In this document: positions 53,740 to 62,185 of the stretch, piece by piece
Position numbering within the stretch: the first letter of the stretch is position 1
How the letters are laid out: each line of letters opens with the position of its first letter
DNA from: RYN-428 sp035551995
Lineage (GTDB): Bacteria; Planctomycetota; Phycisphaerae; Tepidisphaerales; Tepidisphaeraceae
Assembly: GCA_035551995.1 (NCBI GenBank)
Contig: DASZME010000009.1
Coordinates: forward strand, 93,810-157,809
Direction of reading: 5' to 3'
DNA length: 64,000 bases
Program-made: the position numbers and the translations under genes
Notes under the pieces: model-generated
Seen by the model: the letters and a program-made list of their open reading frames with translations, nothing else
What the model was told of the DNA's origin: nothing
Databases searched by the model: none

Positions 53740-55011
53740 TTACTTGCGGTCATATACGTCGAGCTGCACGATGTCATTCTTGAAAAACAACGCAGTCGTC
53801 CAATCGAGCATAACTCGAATCCGCCGACTCCAGCCGCGCATTTGAAAGAGGTAATAGGTCCGCCAGATCCACCAGGCGATAAACCCGCGAAAGCGAATTT
53901 TATAGATCTTGCCGACCCCTTTACCGTGTCCGAGGGCGGCGAGATTTCCCTTGGTGCGGTAGACGAAGTTTTCGAGCGGCTGGCCGCGAAGCGAGGCGAT
54001 GATGTTTTTCGCCAGGACGCGGGCTTCGCGCAGCGCATGCTGGGCCAACTCGGGATAGGGCTTGCCGGTGGGGTCGGGAATTTCGGCGCAGTCCCCCAGG
54101 GCCCACACGTCTTGGCGTCCTTTGCAGCGCAAGGTCGGATCGGTTTTGGCTCGACCCTTTCGGTCTTTTTCGATGGGGAGCGACGCCACCAGCGGGCTGG
54201 GGACAACGCCGGTGCCGAGGATAATTGTCTGGGCGGCAATTACCGGGCCGTCTTTCAGGTGGACCTGGCCCGGTTCGATTTTGTGGACGCGCGTGTTAAG
54301 GCGAATGTGAACGCCACGGCTTTGCAAAATACCGGCGATGTATTCCCGCAGGCTTTCGTCGAATTCCCTGGCGATGACCGGTTCCCCTTCGATCATCTCG
54401 ATATGAATGTCCCCAATGCTGATGCGCGGATAAAGCTTTTGAAGGTTGCTGAGAAACGGCGTCAGTTCGCCACACAATTCGATGTTCACCAGCCCCGCGC
54501 CGACGAGGACGAACGTGAGTTGAGCCTGTTTTTTGGCTGGGTCTTTCTCGACGTCGGCGCGCTCGAAGAGTTGGATGACGCGGTTTCGGAGAAGAATGGC
54601 GTCGCCTAACGTTTTAAAGCGGATCGCGTGTTCGGAGCCGGGGATGAGCGTTGTATTGGTGATGCCGCCAAGGGCGAGAACGAGGTGATCATACGGAATC
54701 TCGTCCACTTCTCCGTCAACGGGAATGACCGAGACAATCCGGCGATCGAGATCGACTGCGCTAATTTCCGCTTCGACGAATCGCGTCTTCTTGAATAGTG
54801 GCCGCAAAGGGTTGACTACATGACGCGGCTCAAGAATTCCCGACCCGGCTTCAAACAACAACGGCGTCATCAAAAAATAGTTGTTGCGGCTGATAAGGGT
54901 AATGTGCAGACCCGGATCATCCTTTGAAAGCGCTTCAAGATGACGCGCCGAGAACGCGCCGCCAAAGCCACCGCCGAGAATAACGATGCGGGTTGTTGTA
55001 GGGTTAGGCAT
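53740..55011 (-). CDS. ndh: Type II NADH dehydrogenase-like FAD oxidoreductase
   Basis: 423 residues. The FAD fingerprint VILGGGFGGAFSARHLEAL at the N-terminus and a second dinucleotide site FVLVGAGLVNIELCGEL are visible. ALGDCAEIPDP and a C-terminal amphipathic segment with IRFRGFIAWWIWRTYYLFQM form the membrane attachment region typical of NDH-2. It transfers electrons from NADH to quinone without pumping protons. It lies 98 nt upstream of ActA on the same strand and so supplies the quinol for alternative complex III. Specificity for NADH against NADPH is not proven by sequence. Confidence 0.9.
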   Translation of the reverse strand: MPNPTTTRIVILGGGFGGAFSARHLEALSKDDPGLHITLISRNNYFLMTPLLFEAGSGILEPRHVVNPLRPLFKKTRFVEAEISAVDLDRRIVSVIPVDGEVDEIPYDHLVLALGGITNTTLIPGSEHAIRFKTLGDAILLRNRVIQLFERADVEKDPAKKQAQLTFVLVGAGLVNIELCGELTPFLSNLQKLYPRISIGDIHIEMIEGEPVIAREFDESLREYIAGILQSRGVHIRLNTRVHKIEPGQVHLKDGPVIAAQTIILGTGVVPSPLVASLPIEKDRKGRAKTDPTLRCKGRQDVWALGDCAEIPDPTGKPYPELAQHALREARVLAKNIIASLRGQPLENFVYRTKGNLAALGHGKGVGKIYKIRFRGFIAWWIWRTYYLFQMRGWSRRIRVMLDWTTALFFKNDIVQLDVYDRK

Positions 55012-55163
55012 TTATCGGTTGCGCAAATTACAGTTCATGGCGGGCACAACATAGCTGAGGCATGAAACGAAAGGAACGTGCAAAACGATGCAGCCGAAGG
55101 TGACTTGAATTCTCCACGCGAGGGTGGGCGACAACGCAATTGGAGTCGAGCGCGTCCACCCCG

Positions 55164-57059
55164 TCATCGGCTCAAAACGATCATCGAATACGGTCCGATT
55201 CCTACGTTGCCCACGTATGGCATTCCGTCCCATCCGCCGGGGCCGGCTTGCGTGTCGTAGCTGTTGACGGAGCCAAAATCGTTCGAGTCGCTATACGCGT
55301 TGGCGTCGCTGTTCAGACGGACGCGCCAAGTACCGGGATAGGGGAAGCCGATGGTGTAGCTGGGGAATGACGTGCCGGAAAAATTGGCGACGACGACAAG
55401 ATCATCGTTTCCCGATCCCTGATTCCAGCGATGATAAGCCAATACTTTGGTGGCGGGATTGGCCTGGAAGACGTTCAGGCCGCTTCCGGCCAGGCCGGGG
55501 CTCTGAATCCGCAGGCGGACCATGTCGCAGTAGAACTGAAAGAGGTTGGGGAATTTCTTCTGCCGGGTGAAATCCATCATCGTCGGGTTTGATCCGCCGG
55601 GACTCCACGTTCGACCGTCGAGCAGCTCGGCGCCTTGAAAAAACATCGGGATGCCCGGCGTCGTCAGGATCACGGCGAAACCGAGGATGGACTTCTTGCG
55701 CGCATACCAGTTTTCCGGGTCGCTCGGAAAGACCTTCGCCGGCACGCGCTGGCCGTCGGCTTGATCGTGCGATTCCAGATAAATGATCCGCTTGAACGGA
55801 TCCCCTTCCGACGGGTTTTGCATCTTAAAGGCGACGGCGCCGACGTCAATCCAGCTGTCGTCGGCCTCGGTGATGGCGGCGATCAGCGCGCTTTGCAAAT
55901 CGGTATCCCATTGCGCGTCGAAACCGGCGCCGCCGGACGATGTGGGGTTTGTAATGGCGCCGTTGTCGTTCAAGTCTTCGGCGATCGTCAGTTTCCACGG
56001 TTGCCCGGCGTCGACGCGATCATTGATGCCCGCCATGAGTTCCCAGCCGAAATTGCGTTCGACGCCGATGTCGCTGCCGCAGCAGAATGTGCCGCAGTTT
56101 CCCTGGCGCAGGCGGATGCATCCGGTGGAATCGAAGCGGATGCCGTCCACCTGATATTCCGAGAGCCACATCATGGCGTTATCGCCAAGGTAGCGCGCGA
56201 CGGCGGCGCGGCCGTAGTTGGGGCGCGGGCCCCAGGGCGTGTCCATTTCGTCGCCGCCGTAGAAGTAGATGCCGCAGGGATCGCCGCCCCACCCGTCCCA
56301 TTGAAACAGCGAGTAGGGAAAGGGCGGGGCGGTAAAGCTTGGCGCGACGTCGATATGGTTGTAGACGACATCGACGAGAACCGACATTTTTGCCGCGTGA
56401 AGCGCCTGCACCAGCCGCATGAAATCCTGCGGCTTGCCATAATCGCGCTCCATCGCAAACGGCAAAACCGTATCGTACCCAAGCGACAACGGCGCCGAGA
56501 ACTCCACGAACGGCAGAAACTGCACCGCGTTCACGCCCAGGGCCTGAAGATACGGAATCTGATCGATCAGATCGTCCATCTTGCTGGCGCCGCCCTGCGT
56601 CGGATCGAAAAACGTGCCGACGTGCAACTGGTAAATGACCAACTCGCGCCAGCCCGGCGCCGAGAACGGCGCGCCCCAGCTAAAATCGCGGCTGGTGACG
56701 ACGGATCTTGCGTCCGAATCATCCTGCGTCGCGTCGGTCCAATTCGGATAGACGATCGACCGCGCGAATGGGTCGGCACGCTCGGCCGACCCGCCGGTGA
56801 ATGTAACCACATAGCGATAGTTTGTTTCGGCGATGACGCCAGGCAGAAAAACAGACCAGACGTCCGAACCGTATCCGTCGGCGGTGTCTTTCGCGAGCGG
56901 GAAGGTGTTGGTGGTGACGCCGTCGGACGCCCAGATTTTCACGGAAATCGCAGTGGCAAAAATCGCATAGGCGCGGAAGGTGCAGCCGCCGTCGTGAAGG
57001 ACGCAACCCATCTGGTCGGGAAGCGGACTGGGCGCTGTTACGGAAGCGGGAAAGCTCAT
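55164..57059 (-). CDS. GH13 alpha-amylase-family enzyme with N-terminal CBM48-like domain
   Basis: 631 residues. An early-set/CBM48-like domain (about 15-125) is followed by a GH13 barrel. The four GH13 regions are seen: DVVYNH (Asp230, His235), DGIRFD (Asp310, nucleophile), AEDL (Glu361, acid/base) and ESHDQ (His431, Asp432). The overall pattern is closest to branching-enzyme/glycogen-type members. The exact activity (branching, debranching or amylase) is not settled. No signal peptide, so cytoplasmic. TGGGGTC lies just before ATG 57059. The next gene upstream is separated by IS debris. Confidence 0.88.
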   Translation of the reverse strand: MSFPASVTAPSPLPDQMGCVLHDGGCTFRAYAIFATAISVKIWASDGVTTNTFPLAKDTADGYGSDVWSVFLPGVIAETNYRYVVTFTGGSAERADPFARSIVYPNWTDATQDDSDARSVVTSRDFSWGAPFSAPGWRELVIYQLHVGTFFDPTQGGASKMDDLIDQIPYLQALGVNAVQFLPFVEFSAPLSLGYDTVLPFAMERDYGKPQDFMRLVQALHAAKMSVLVDVVYNHIDVAPSFTAPPFPYSLFQWDGWGGDPCGIYFYGGDEMDTPWGPRPNYGRAAVARYLGDNAMMWLSEYQVDGIRFDSTGCIRLRQGNCGTFCCGSDIGVERNFGWELMAGINDRVDAGQPWKLTIAEDLNDNGAITNPTSSGGAGFDAQWDTDLQSALIAAITEADDSWIDVGAVAFKMQNPSEGDPFKRIIYLESHDQADGQRVPAKVFPSDPENWYARKKSILGFAVILTTPGIPMFFQGAELLDGRTWSPGGSNPTMMDFTRQKKFPNLFQFYCDMVRLRIQSPGLAGSGLNVFQANPATKVLAYHRWNQGSGNDDLVVVANFSGTSFPSYTIGFPYPGTWRVRLNSDANAYSDSNDFGSVNSYDTQAGPGGWDGMPYVGNVGIGPYSMIVLSR

Positions 57060-57237
57060 GATTTGACCCCATTGAATGATGTTGATGGTCGTGCGAGCGC
57101 GAAGGCGGTTCCGGGGAAGCATATTACCAGCGGGCGCGTGATGTGAAAGAGCACGGATCGGAAATCCTGTTTTGTGGAGCGTGCGAATTTCCAGGCGGAC
57201 GCATTTTTCGCCAAAAGCGGGCGAAATCGCCTGAAGA

Positions 57238-57432
57238 TCACATACGGCCGGCGTACCCGTCCGCCATGACCTGAGCGGGCCGCTGGAACCAACCGGTGGG
57301 CGATATTTCGATGTATTCGAAGATCGACCGACACGCCTCCTCTCGCGTCGCATACCGCTCGTGATTCACCGACTCCGCGTTGAGCGTCGACCAGAAGCTC
57401 TCCATCGTCGCGTTGTCCCAGCAGTCTCTGTT
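57238..57432 (-). pseudogene. IS3-family transposase fragment
   Basis: On the minus strand RDCWDNATMESFWSTL, then NHERYATREEACRSIFEYIE, matches the conserved C-terminal stretch of IS3-type transposases (DNAxxESFxxxLKxE...RxxxxxFxYIExxYNR). Homology begins abruptly at RDCWDNA and ends after EYIE, where unrelated residues SPTGWFQRP follow. About 40 residues survive, so this is a decayed fragment. Confidence 0.7.
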
Positions 57433-57440
57433 GTAACGCG

Positions 57441-57481
57441 GTGAAAATGTCACCTGTTTGGACGCAGTAAAAATGTCGCCT
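57441..57481. repeat. Paired GTGAAAATGTC direct repeats (IS-end-like)
   Basis: GTGAAAATGTCACCT (57441-57455) and GTAAAAATGTCGCCT (57467-57481) are spaced by 26 nt. Multiple short repeats of this kind are found at the ends of IS21/IS481-like elements. They directly adjoin the transposase fragment, suggesting two different IS insertions decayed here. Confidence 0.4.
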
Positions 57482-57598
57482 CGCGCGCTCAAAATTATTC
57501 CGTTCTTGCTACGGCGGTGGCGCCCGTGTCGAGCGTGGCCGAGGAGGTGGCGCGCAGCCGGGTGCGGAAGCGTCGGCAATTTCTGTCCGATCGCAATC

Positions 57599-58342
57599 TC
57601 ATCTCCCGCGCGGCCGCGGCGGCAGCGGGGGAATATGTCCGGCACGAAATTCTTTGTACATCTGGCCAAGCGTCTGTTCAAGCCGGGCGATGATCTCGTC
57701 GCGATCCAGTTTCCACAGCCCCTCCATCGGCGGGCCGAGCAAAACACGGATCGGCCGGAAACTCGGAAACTTTTGCTCCTTCGGCCACGCTTCCCACGAT
57801 CCCACGATCGCCACCGGCACCACCGGAACCTTCGCCCGCCGGATCACCAGCGCCACCCCTTTTTCAAACGGGAGTATTTCGCCGTTTTCCGTGCGGGAGC
57901 CTTCCGGGAAGATGTTCAGAACATGGCCCTCTTGCAAGCGCGCGATCGATTCCTTCACCGCGCCGATATCTCCCGCGCCTTGCTCGACGGCGAACGCGTT
58001 GAGGTTGCGAATGAGCCAGCCGAAATACCGGTTCTTGAACAGCTCGGCCTTGGCCAGATAACTAAGCGTTCGATCGAGACAAAACGAAAGCACGATCGGG
58101 TCGAGATAGCTCTGATGATTTGAGACGATCAGCACCCCGCCGGTCCTGGGAACGTAATAGGCGCCATAAACCTTGACGTCGAAAAGCACGGTCATGAGGA
58201 CGCGGCACGCCTGGCGGATCAGGATCCAAAGCGGCGTGCGGCGCGTGCGGTCCAACCGATCGGCTTTCGCCGCCGGGACGGCGCCTTGTGACGGCGAAAC
58301 GACGCGGGAATCGGGCGTGGTCGGCCTGGCGGAATCATTCAT
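57599..58342 (-). CDS. plsC: 1-acyl-glycerol-3-phosphate acyltransferase (PlsC-like)
   Basis: 247 residues. The acyltransferase motif HQSYLD (His76, Asp81) is followed by the substrate motif FPEGSRT and VPVVPVAIVGS. A basic, Pro/Ser-rich N-terminal extension of about 35 residues precedes the first hydrophobic segment. The enzyme adds the second acyl chain to lysophosphatidate in phospholipid synthesis. Its ATG overlaps the cmk stop (ATGA), a gene order (cmk-plsC) seen in many bacteria. Confidence 0.92.
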   Translation of the reverse strand: MNDSARPTTPDSRVVSPSQGAVPAAKADRLDRTRRTPLWILIRQACRVLMTVLFDVKVYGAYYVPRTGGVLIVSNHQSYLDPIVLSFCLDRTLSYLAKAELFKNRYFGWLIRNLNAFAVEQGAGDIGAVKESIARLQEGHVLNIFPEGSRTENGEILPFEKGVALVIRRAKVPVVPVAIVGSWEAWPKEQKFPSFRPIRVLLGPPMEGLWKLDRDEIIARLEQTLGQMYKEFRAGHIPPLPPRPRGR

Positions 58343-59007
58343 TTCGCGATGCTCCCCTCAACCGTTTTGACGATCATGTTCACGACCTGCTCCTGAGTAA
58401 TGGACGTGGTGTCGATGACGACGGCGCCGTCGGGAATGGCCATCGGGCCGACGGCACGGGTAGCGTCGCGATGGTCGCGGGCGACGATCTGATGGAGGAT
58501 TTCGTGGAAGTCGTGAATCTCACCGCGGGCGCGAAGCTGGGCCACGCGCCGCCGCGCCCGTTCGGCCGCCGTCGCGTTCAGATAAAACTTGAACGGCGCT
58601 TGCGGGAAGACCACCGTGCCCTGATCGCGGCCTTCGGTCACTAGATTGCCGTGCTCGCGGCCGATGCGCTGCTGCTCGGCGACCAATTGCTCGCGAATCG
58701 CCGGCGCCACCGCGATCGACGACGCCGCCCGCGTGACATCCCCGCTCCGCAGCAGATGACCCACCGGTTCATCATTAAGCCGAACGCCTGGCGGACGCTT
58801 GCTCCAATCGAAGTTGATCCGGCAATGCTTCGCGACAAACGTCAACTCGCGCACGTCCTGCAGATTCGCGTTGCGGCGCAATGCCTCAAGCGCGATCGCG
58901 CGATACATCGCGCCCGTGTCGAGAAAATCAAAGCCCAGCCGATCGGCGATCGCCATGGCGACGCTCGATTTACCGGTGCCGGCGGGGCCATCGATGGTGA
59001 CGATCAT
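58339..59007 (-). CDS. cmk: Cytidylate kinase
   Basis: 222 residues. Walker A IDGPAGTGKSSVA (about 5-17), DTGAMYRAIALEALRR for nucleotide binding, and LVTEGRDQGTVVFPQAPFK with the LID-type Arg. It phosphorylates CMP and dCMP. The length and sequence are typical of the family. It overlaps plsC by 4 nt downstream. A repeat-rich 181-nt stretch lies upstream. Confidence 0.96.
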   Translation of the reverse strand: MIVTIDGPAGTGKSSVAMAIADRLGFDFLDTGAMYRAIALEALRRNANLQDVRELTFVAKHCRINFDWSKRPPGVRLNDEPVGHLLRSGDVTRAASSIAVAPAIREQLVAEQQRIGREHGNLVTEGRDQGTVVFPQAPFKFYLNATAAERARRRVAQLRARGEIHDFHEILHQIVARDHRDATRAVGPMAIPDGAVVIDTTSITQEQVVNMIVKTVEGSIAK

Positions 59008-59056
59008 TGGAAATCCGAAAACCGAAATTCGAAATCCGAATCCAACTTCGAATGTC
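59008..59056. repeat. AT-rich degenerate repeat tract C-like, copy 3
   Basis: GGAAATCCGAAAACCGAAAT, then TCGAAATCCGAATCC and TTCGAATGTCCGAATG: imperfect CGAAAT/CCGAA units immediately upstream of cmk. It resembles the right half of the tract at 27899-28011 and the minus-strand units near 28050-28111. Confidence 0.55.
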
Positions 59057-59105
59057 CGAATGACGAGCGTCCACTTTTACGTTCTCCGAAATCGGAGAGT
59101 GTTTC

Positions 59106-59153
59106 TCAGTTCGCCGTAGCTTCTCTCGTTTAGCGCCCCCGCTTACCGGGCTT
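59106..59153 (-). repeat. Dispersed stem-loop repeat A, copy 5 (degenerate, reverse orientation)
   Basis: On the minus strand GCCCGGTAAGCGGGGGC, CGCTAAACGAGAGAAGC, then TACGGCGAACTGAGAAAC. It matches copy 4 in layout (stem, GCTAAACG, TACGGC) but with several substitutions. It lies between ThuA and cmk. Confidence 0.6.
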
Positions 59154-59188
59154 GTTCCTCGTTCGCTCAGTAGAATCGCGGCCTACCG

Positions 59189-59845
59189 TCAGCGCGCGGC
59201 CCAGGCACAACCGCGCCGCAAGATCGTTAAATGCGGTTCGGCTTTCACGTCCGCCGGCGTATGGCCGATCGAACTGTAGAAGACCCGGCCGGCGCCGTAA
59301 AGTTTTGTCCAGACCACGGGCATATCAACCGGACCATTGGACACGTGCGGCCCGTCGGCCGTCGGGAAACGCGTGGTGGCCAATACTTTTACCGCGGGAT
59401 CGACGTGCATGTAATACTGCTCGCTGTGGACGTTGAAATCGCCGATGCCTTCGACGATGGGATGCGCGTTCGTTTTGACGTTGACGGCGTATTGTGCCGT
59501 ATCGTTACCGGGATGGGCGACCCATTGCCCACCCGTGAGAAACTGCCATTCGGGAGAATCGCGAAACGCATCGCACATGCCGCCATGACACCCGGCCATG
59601 CCTACGCCCTTGCTGACGGCGTTACAGACGGCGGTCAACGGTTCGACGTCGATTTTTCCCATCGTCCAGATCGGGACGATCAGGTCCAGATTCAGAAGCC
59701 TGGATTCGTCTCGAAAGGAATCGAGCGTATCGGAAACTTCAACCGAGAAGCCGTCGGCCGAAAGCGCAGCGCGAAAGACATCGGCCACTTCCCGCGGTTG
59801 ATGTCCATCCCAACCGCCCCAGACAATTAACGCATTTTTGCTCAT
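59189..59845 (-). CDS. ThuA-domain protein
   Basis: 218 residues, a single ThuA-like domain. NALIVWGGWDGHQPREVADV begins the fold; GVGMAGCHGGMCDAFRDSP carries the conserved CHGG-like loop of the class I glutamine-amidotransferase-like superfamily; GRVFYSSIGHTPADV is near the end. ThuA-type proteins are associated with trehalose and other sugar metabolism; the reaction is unproven. No signal peptide, so cytoplasmic. GGAG precedes the start at 59845. Confidence 0.85.
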   Translation of the reverse strand: MSKNALIVWGGWDGHQPREVADVFRAALSADGFSVEVSDTLDSFRDESRLLNLDLIVPIWTMGKIDVEPLTAVCNAVSKGVGMAGCHGGMCDAFRDSPEWQFLTGGQWVAHPGNDTAQYAVNVKTNAHPIVEGIGDFNVHSEQYYMHVDPAVKVLATTRFPTADGPHVSNGPVDMPVVWTKLYGAGRVFYSSIGHTPADVKAEPHLTILRRGCAWAAR

Positions 59846-60096
59846 GACGACTCCGACCGCGGGAAGAGGCTTGGGCCTTCCCGCCGGGATGGGCGAGATG
59901 ATAGTGGATGGAAGGACGGGAAGGAATACGTCGCGCGAATTGGTTTATTGACGGCGGCGATGAGCGATATTTGCATTGTTCAGACGAGATAAAGAAACCG
60001 CAACTTCAGTCCTCGGCTATCTATTTTCTTTCGCCGGCTACGTGATAAATAAGGGCGGAAGCGCGCGATTTTTTTCCATCCCATTCCATCATGCAA

Positions 60097-60126
60097 AGAG
60101 GGCGAACCGAAGCCGGGTCGCCCTCT
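60097..60126 (-). terminator. Stem-loop terminator of the HTH/membrane gene
   Basis: AGAGGGCGA (60097-60105) and TCGCCCTCT (60118-60126) form a perfect 9-bp stem with a 12-nt loop, 24 nt downstream of the stop of the minus-strand gene at 60150. On that strand TTTGC follows, so the T-run is short; a rho-independent or pause signal is likely. Confidence 0.55.
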
Positions 60127-60149
60127 GTAACTATCGCGATTTTCGAACG

Positions 60150-61112
60150 CTATGCCCTGCGGGTCGCCGTCGTTTTGCCGATGAGCAACCCGACGATGAA
60201 CAGGAAGATGACGGCGCCCGCGCCGTACACAATGGATAAGTACCATTTATCATTCGCGAAATACTTGGTCGCGTCGGGCAATACGCCCGCGACGGCGGAC
60301 ATCAGCACATAAATCGCGAACAACAGTACGCCCGCGGCGGCCAGCGCCGCTCCTCCGAACGCGGGAGCAAGCGGATCGGCGGCCTGAATGTAAACGGGAG
60401 CGGCGGCGGCGCGAAGGGTGACGGGTTCGTCGTCATCCATGCCGTGCGTGTCCATCGTATCGATCGGCATTCCGCGTCCGCCGCCGATGGCCGGGCCGAT
60501 GCCGTCAAGGACGGCGCCGAGGCTGGTGTCGTCGCTCTCGCGGGTCAGATCGAGAAGACCCGAGCCGGAGCCGACGCCTTCGAGATTGATCTGTTCGCGG
60601 ATGCCGCCGGTGATGGCGGTTTGGGCCGAGGGATCGACGATTTCGCTGTCGTCGCCGAAGACGTTGATGCCGGCCCGGCTGCCGCTGGCGGTGCCGCTGA
60701 GGCCCGTGCCGCTGGAAGCGCCGGCGGCGGAGACGCGCATGTGGGTCGGCGAAGGAACGCCGCCCATCGACCCGGAGAGGCCAAGATCGGCGGCGAGCGC
60801 GGTGTCTTCCTTGGTTCGCATTCCGCCGGAGCTTTGGCCGACGTCGTCGCTGAGGGTGATGCTGGTTCCGCTTGGGCCGCTGGTATCGACCAGGCCGATC
60901 AAACCGCCGGAATCGGACGTGCCAAGATCGACGTTATCGCCGCCGCCGCTGATTTCGGCGCGCAACTGTTCCACCTGGTCGGCCTTGAACATGAGGCGCG
61001 GGCCGTCGCGGAATTCGCGAAGCCGGCCATCGCGGGCGTATTGCTTGATTTCTTCCTCGGACTTGCCCAGAGCGGTCTTGGCCTCATCGAGCGTATAAAA
61101 CATCTTGGCCAT
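60150..61112 (-). CDS. Excisionase-like HTH domain fused to membrane helices
   Basis: 320 residues. Residues 1-57 (YTLDEAKTALGKSEEEIKQY, then ARDGRLREFRDGPRLMFKAD) form a MerR/excisionase-type winged helix-turn-helix. A long Gly/Ser/Asp-rich linker (about 58-235) follows, then two membrane helices near the C-terminus (FGGAALAAAGVLLFAIYVLM; LSIVYGAGAVIFLFIVGLLI). DNA-binding-like domains of this sort also occur in protein-tethering roles, so DNA binding is inferred. It is preceded 21 nt upstream by a small membrane protein gene. Confidence 0.75.
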   Translation of the reverse strand: MAKMFYTLDEAKTALGKSEEEIKQYARDGRLREFRDGPRLMFKADQVEQLRAEISGGGDNVDLGTSDSGGLIGLVDTSGPSGTSITLSDDVGQSSGGMRTKEDTALAADLGLSGSMGGVPSPTHMRVSAAGASSGTGLSGTASGSRAGINVFGDDSEIVDPSAQTAITGGIREQINLEGVGSGSGLLDLTRESDDTSLGAVLDGIGPAIGGGRGMPIDTMDTHGMDDDEPVTLRAAAAPVYIQAADPLAPAFGGAALAAAGVLLFAIYVLMSAVAGVLPDATKYFANDKWYLSIVYGAGAVIFLFIVGLLIGKTTATRRA

Positions 61113-61133
61113 GGTGCTTGGTCTCCTGTGGGC

Positions 61134-61556
61134 TCAGGGTTGAGCCGTTGGTTGCGTTGCGGGCGGCGTGAGCCCGCGTGCCTTTTCGCGCTCGATCTCG
61201 ACGAGTTTGCGGATTTCGTCGGGGTCGGGATGGGTATTGTAGTTACCCATCGCATGATCATATCGGATGCTTCTTGCGGCCATCAGCCGAAGCTGATTTC
61301 CGTTGTAAGCGTAGGTGCAAAGGGTCTGATTATCCGTATCGAGAATATAACATCCCCACACGTTGTTAAGCAACTGTCCCGGCATGAGATAAAGGCTGCC
61401 GTTTCCCGCGATCGGCTGCGGCGTCATCGGCGCGCCAAACGCCGACGGACCCATGCTTCCGCCGCGCGAGATCAAGACCGCCAGAATCGCAAAGAGCAAA
61501 GCCGCATTGGCGTAAAGCGCGTAAATGAGAGGACGATTGCGGTGGGATCGTGTCAT
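61134..61556 (-). CDS. Small membrane-anchored protein of unknown function
   Basis: 140 residues. One N-terminal hydrophobic segment (IYALYANAALLFAILAVLIS) is followed by a beta-like domain: GSLYLMPGQLLNNVWGCYIL, then DTDNQTLCTYAYNGNQLRLM. The tail is Thr/Pro/Gln-rich. ATG 61556 is used; a GTG at 61565 is an alternative. It lies 21 nt before the HTH/membrane gene on the same strand, suggesting a two-gene unit. The central strand pattern resembles beta-propeller-like repeats, but too little is present to name a fold. Confidence 0.7.
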   Translation of the reverse strand: MTRSHRNRPLIYALYANAALLFAILAVLISRGGSMGPSAFGAPMTPQPIAGNGSLYLMPGQLLNNVWGCYILDTDNQTLCTYAYNGNQLRLMAARSIRYDHAMGNYNTHPDPDEIRKLVEIEREKARGLTPPATQPTAQP

Positions 61557-61781
61557 GGATATCACGGCGGATCACAAAGCGGGGCAGATCTAGTCGCGAA
61601 CCACATTATATATGTCAGTCATCGCCCGCTGCAAGACCTTCGGCAGCGCCGAATTTGTGGACGAAGAGACCGGAAAACGTCACACGCCCCCGCCATCTCG
61701 CCCCGTGCAGTGCATTATTGGACGCTTTTTGTTTTGGGAAGATGGGTAATTCGGCGCCATATTGTTGCCGATCAGACAAGC

Positions 61782-62129
61782 ATGGTCGCTCAACTCAAAA
61801 TGCCGCGTATATCCGCCAGTCATGGGCAAGATGATCGGCGAATATTTCCCCGTAAGGAAGTTCACTCGACGGCCGACGGACGCCGGGTGGATAATACGAT
61901 TGACGCCAGGCGGTTCCCTCAAATGACGCTGCATCTGCGCGACGTCTCGGTTGGCGGTTTATCGGCCATCAGCCCAACGGAGTTGCAGGAAGGCGAGCAG
62001 TTGGCGGTTTTTGTGCCGCGAAACGGCATCCAGGGCGGATGGGACGCGATCGGCCGCGTCGTGCGATGTGAACCGAGCACGATGGGGTATCGCGTCGCGA
62101 TGGAATTCGCGTCGCTGCCGGCGGCTTAA
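61782..62129 (+). CDS. PilZ-domain protein
   Basis: 115 residues. The PilZ signature is present: DRRIFPRKEV supplies the RxxxR motif and LRDVSVGGLS the (D/N)xSxxG motif, with VAMEF near the end. PilZ domains bind cyclic di-GMP, so this small protein is probably a c-di-GMP receptor controlling motility or surface processes. ATG 61782 is chosen as the first Met before the domain. It lies upstream of tatC in the same direction and is divergent from the small membrane protein at 61134. Confidence 0.85.
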   Translation: MVAQLKMPRISASHGQDDRRIFPRKEVHSTADGRRVDNTIDARRFPQMTLHLRDVSVGGLSAISPTELQEGEQLAVFVPRNGIQGGWDAIGRVVRCEPSTMGYRVAMEFASLPAA

Positions 62130-62171
62130 AAAGTTGCGCGTTCGACGCATGGCGAAGTTTCCGTCCTCCCC

Positions 62172-62177
62172 TACAAT
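62172..62177 (+). promoter_or_regulatory. -10 box close to tatC ATG (possible leaderless transcript)
   Basis: TACAAT ends 8 nt before the ATG at 62186. No ribosome site is visible between. Same arrangement as before pyrD and lhr. Confidence 0.35.
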
Positions 62178-62185
62178 AGCGTCGA

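Larger units (their letters stand above)
57060..57598. other. 539-nt intergenic region with IS remnants
   Basis: Between the GH13 gene and plsC. It contains the transposase fragment (57238-57432) and two direct repeats of an IS-end-like sequence (57441-57481). The remainder has no gene I can support. Confidence 0.55.

Noticed and set aside
55635..57146. 503-residue open frame on the plus strand
   Set aside because: Antisense of the GH13 gene, whose four conserved regions are intact.
60444..61781. Long plus-strand frame extending the PilZ gene upstream
   Set aside because: It is antisense of two minus-strand genes; only the last 115 residues from 61782 show a PilZ domain.
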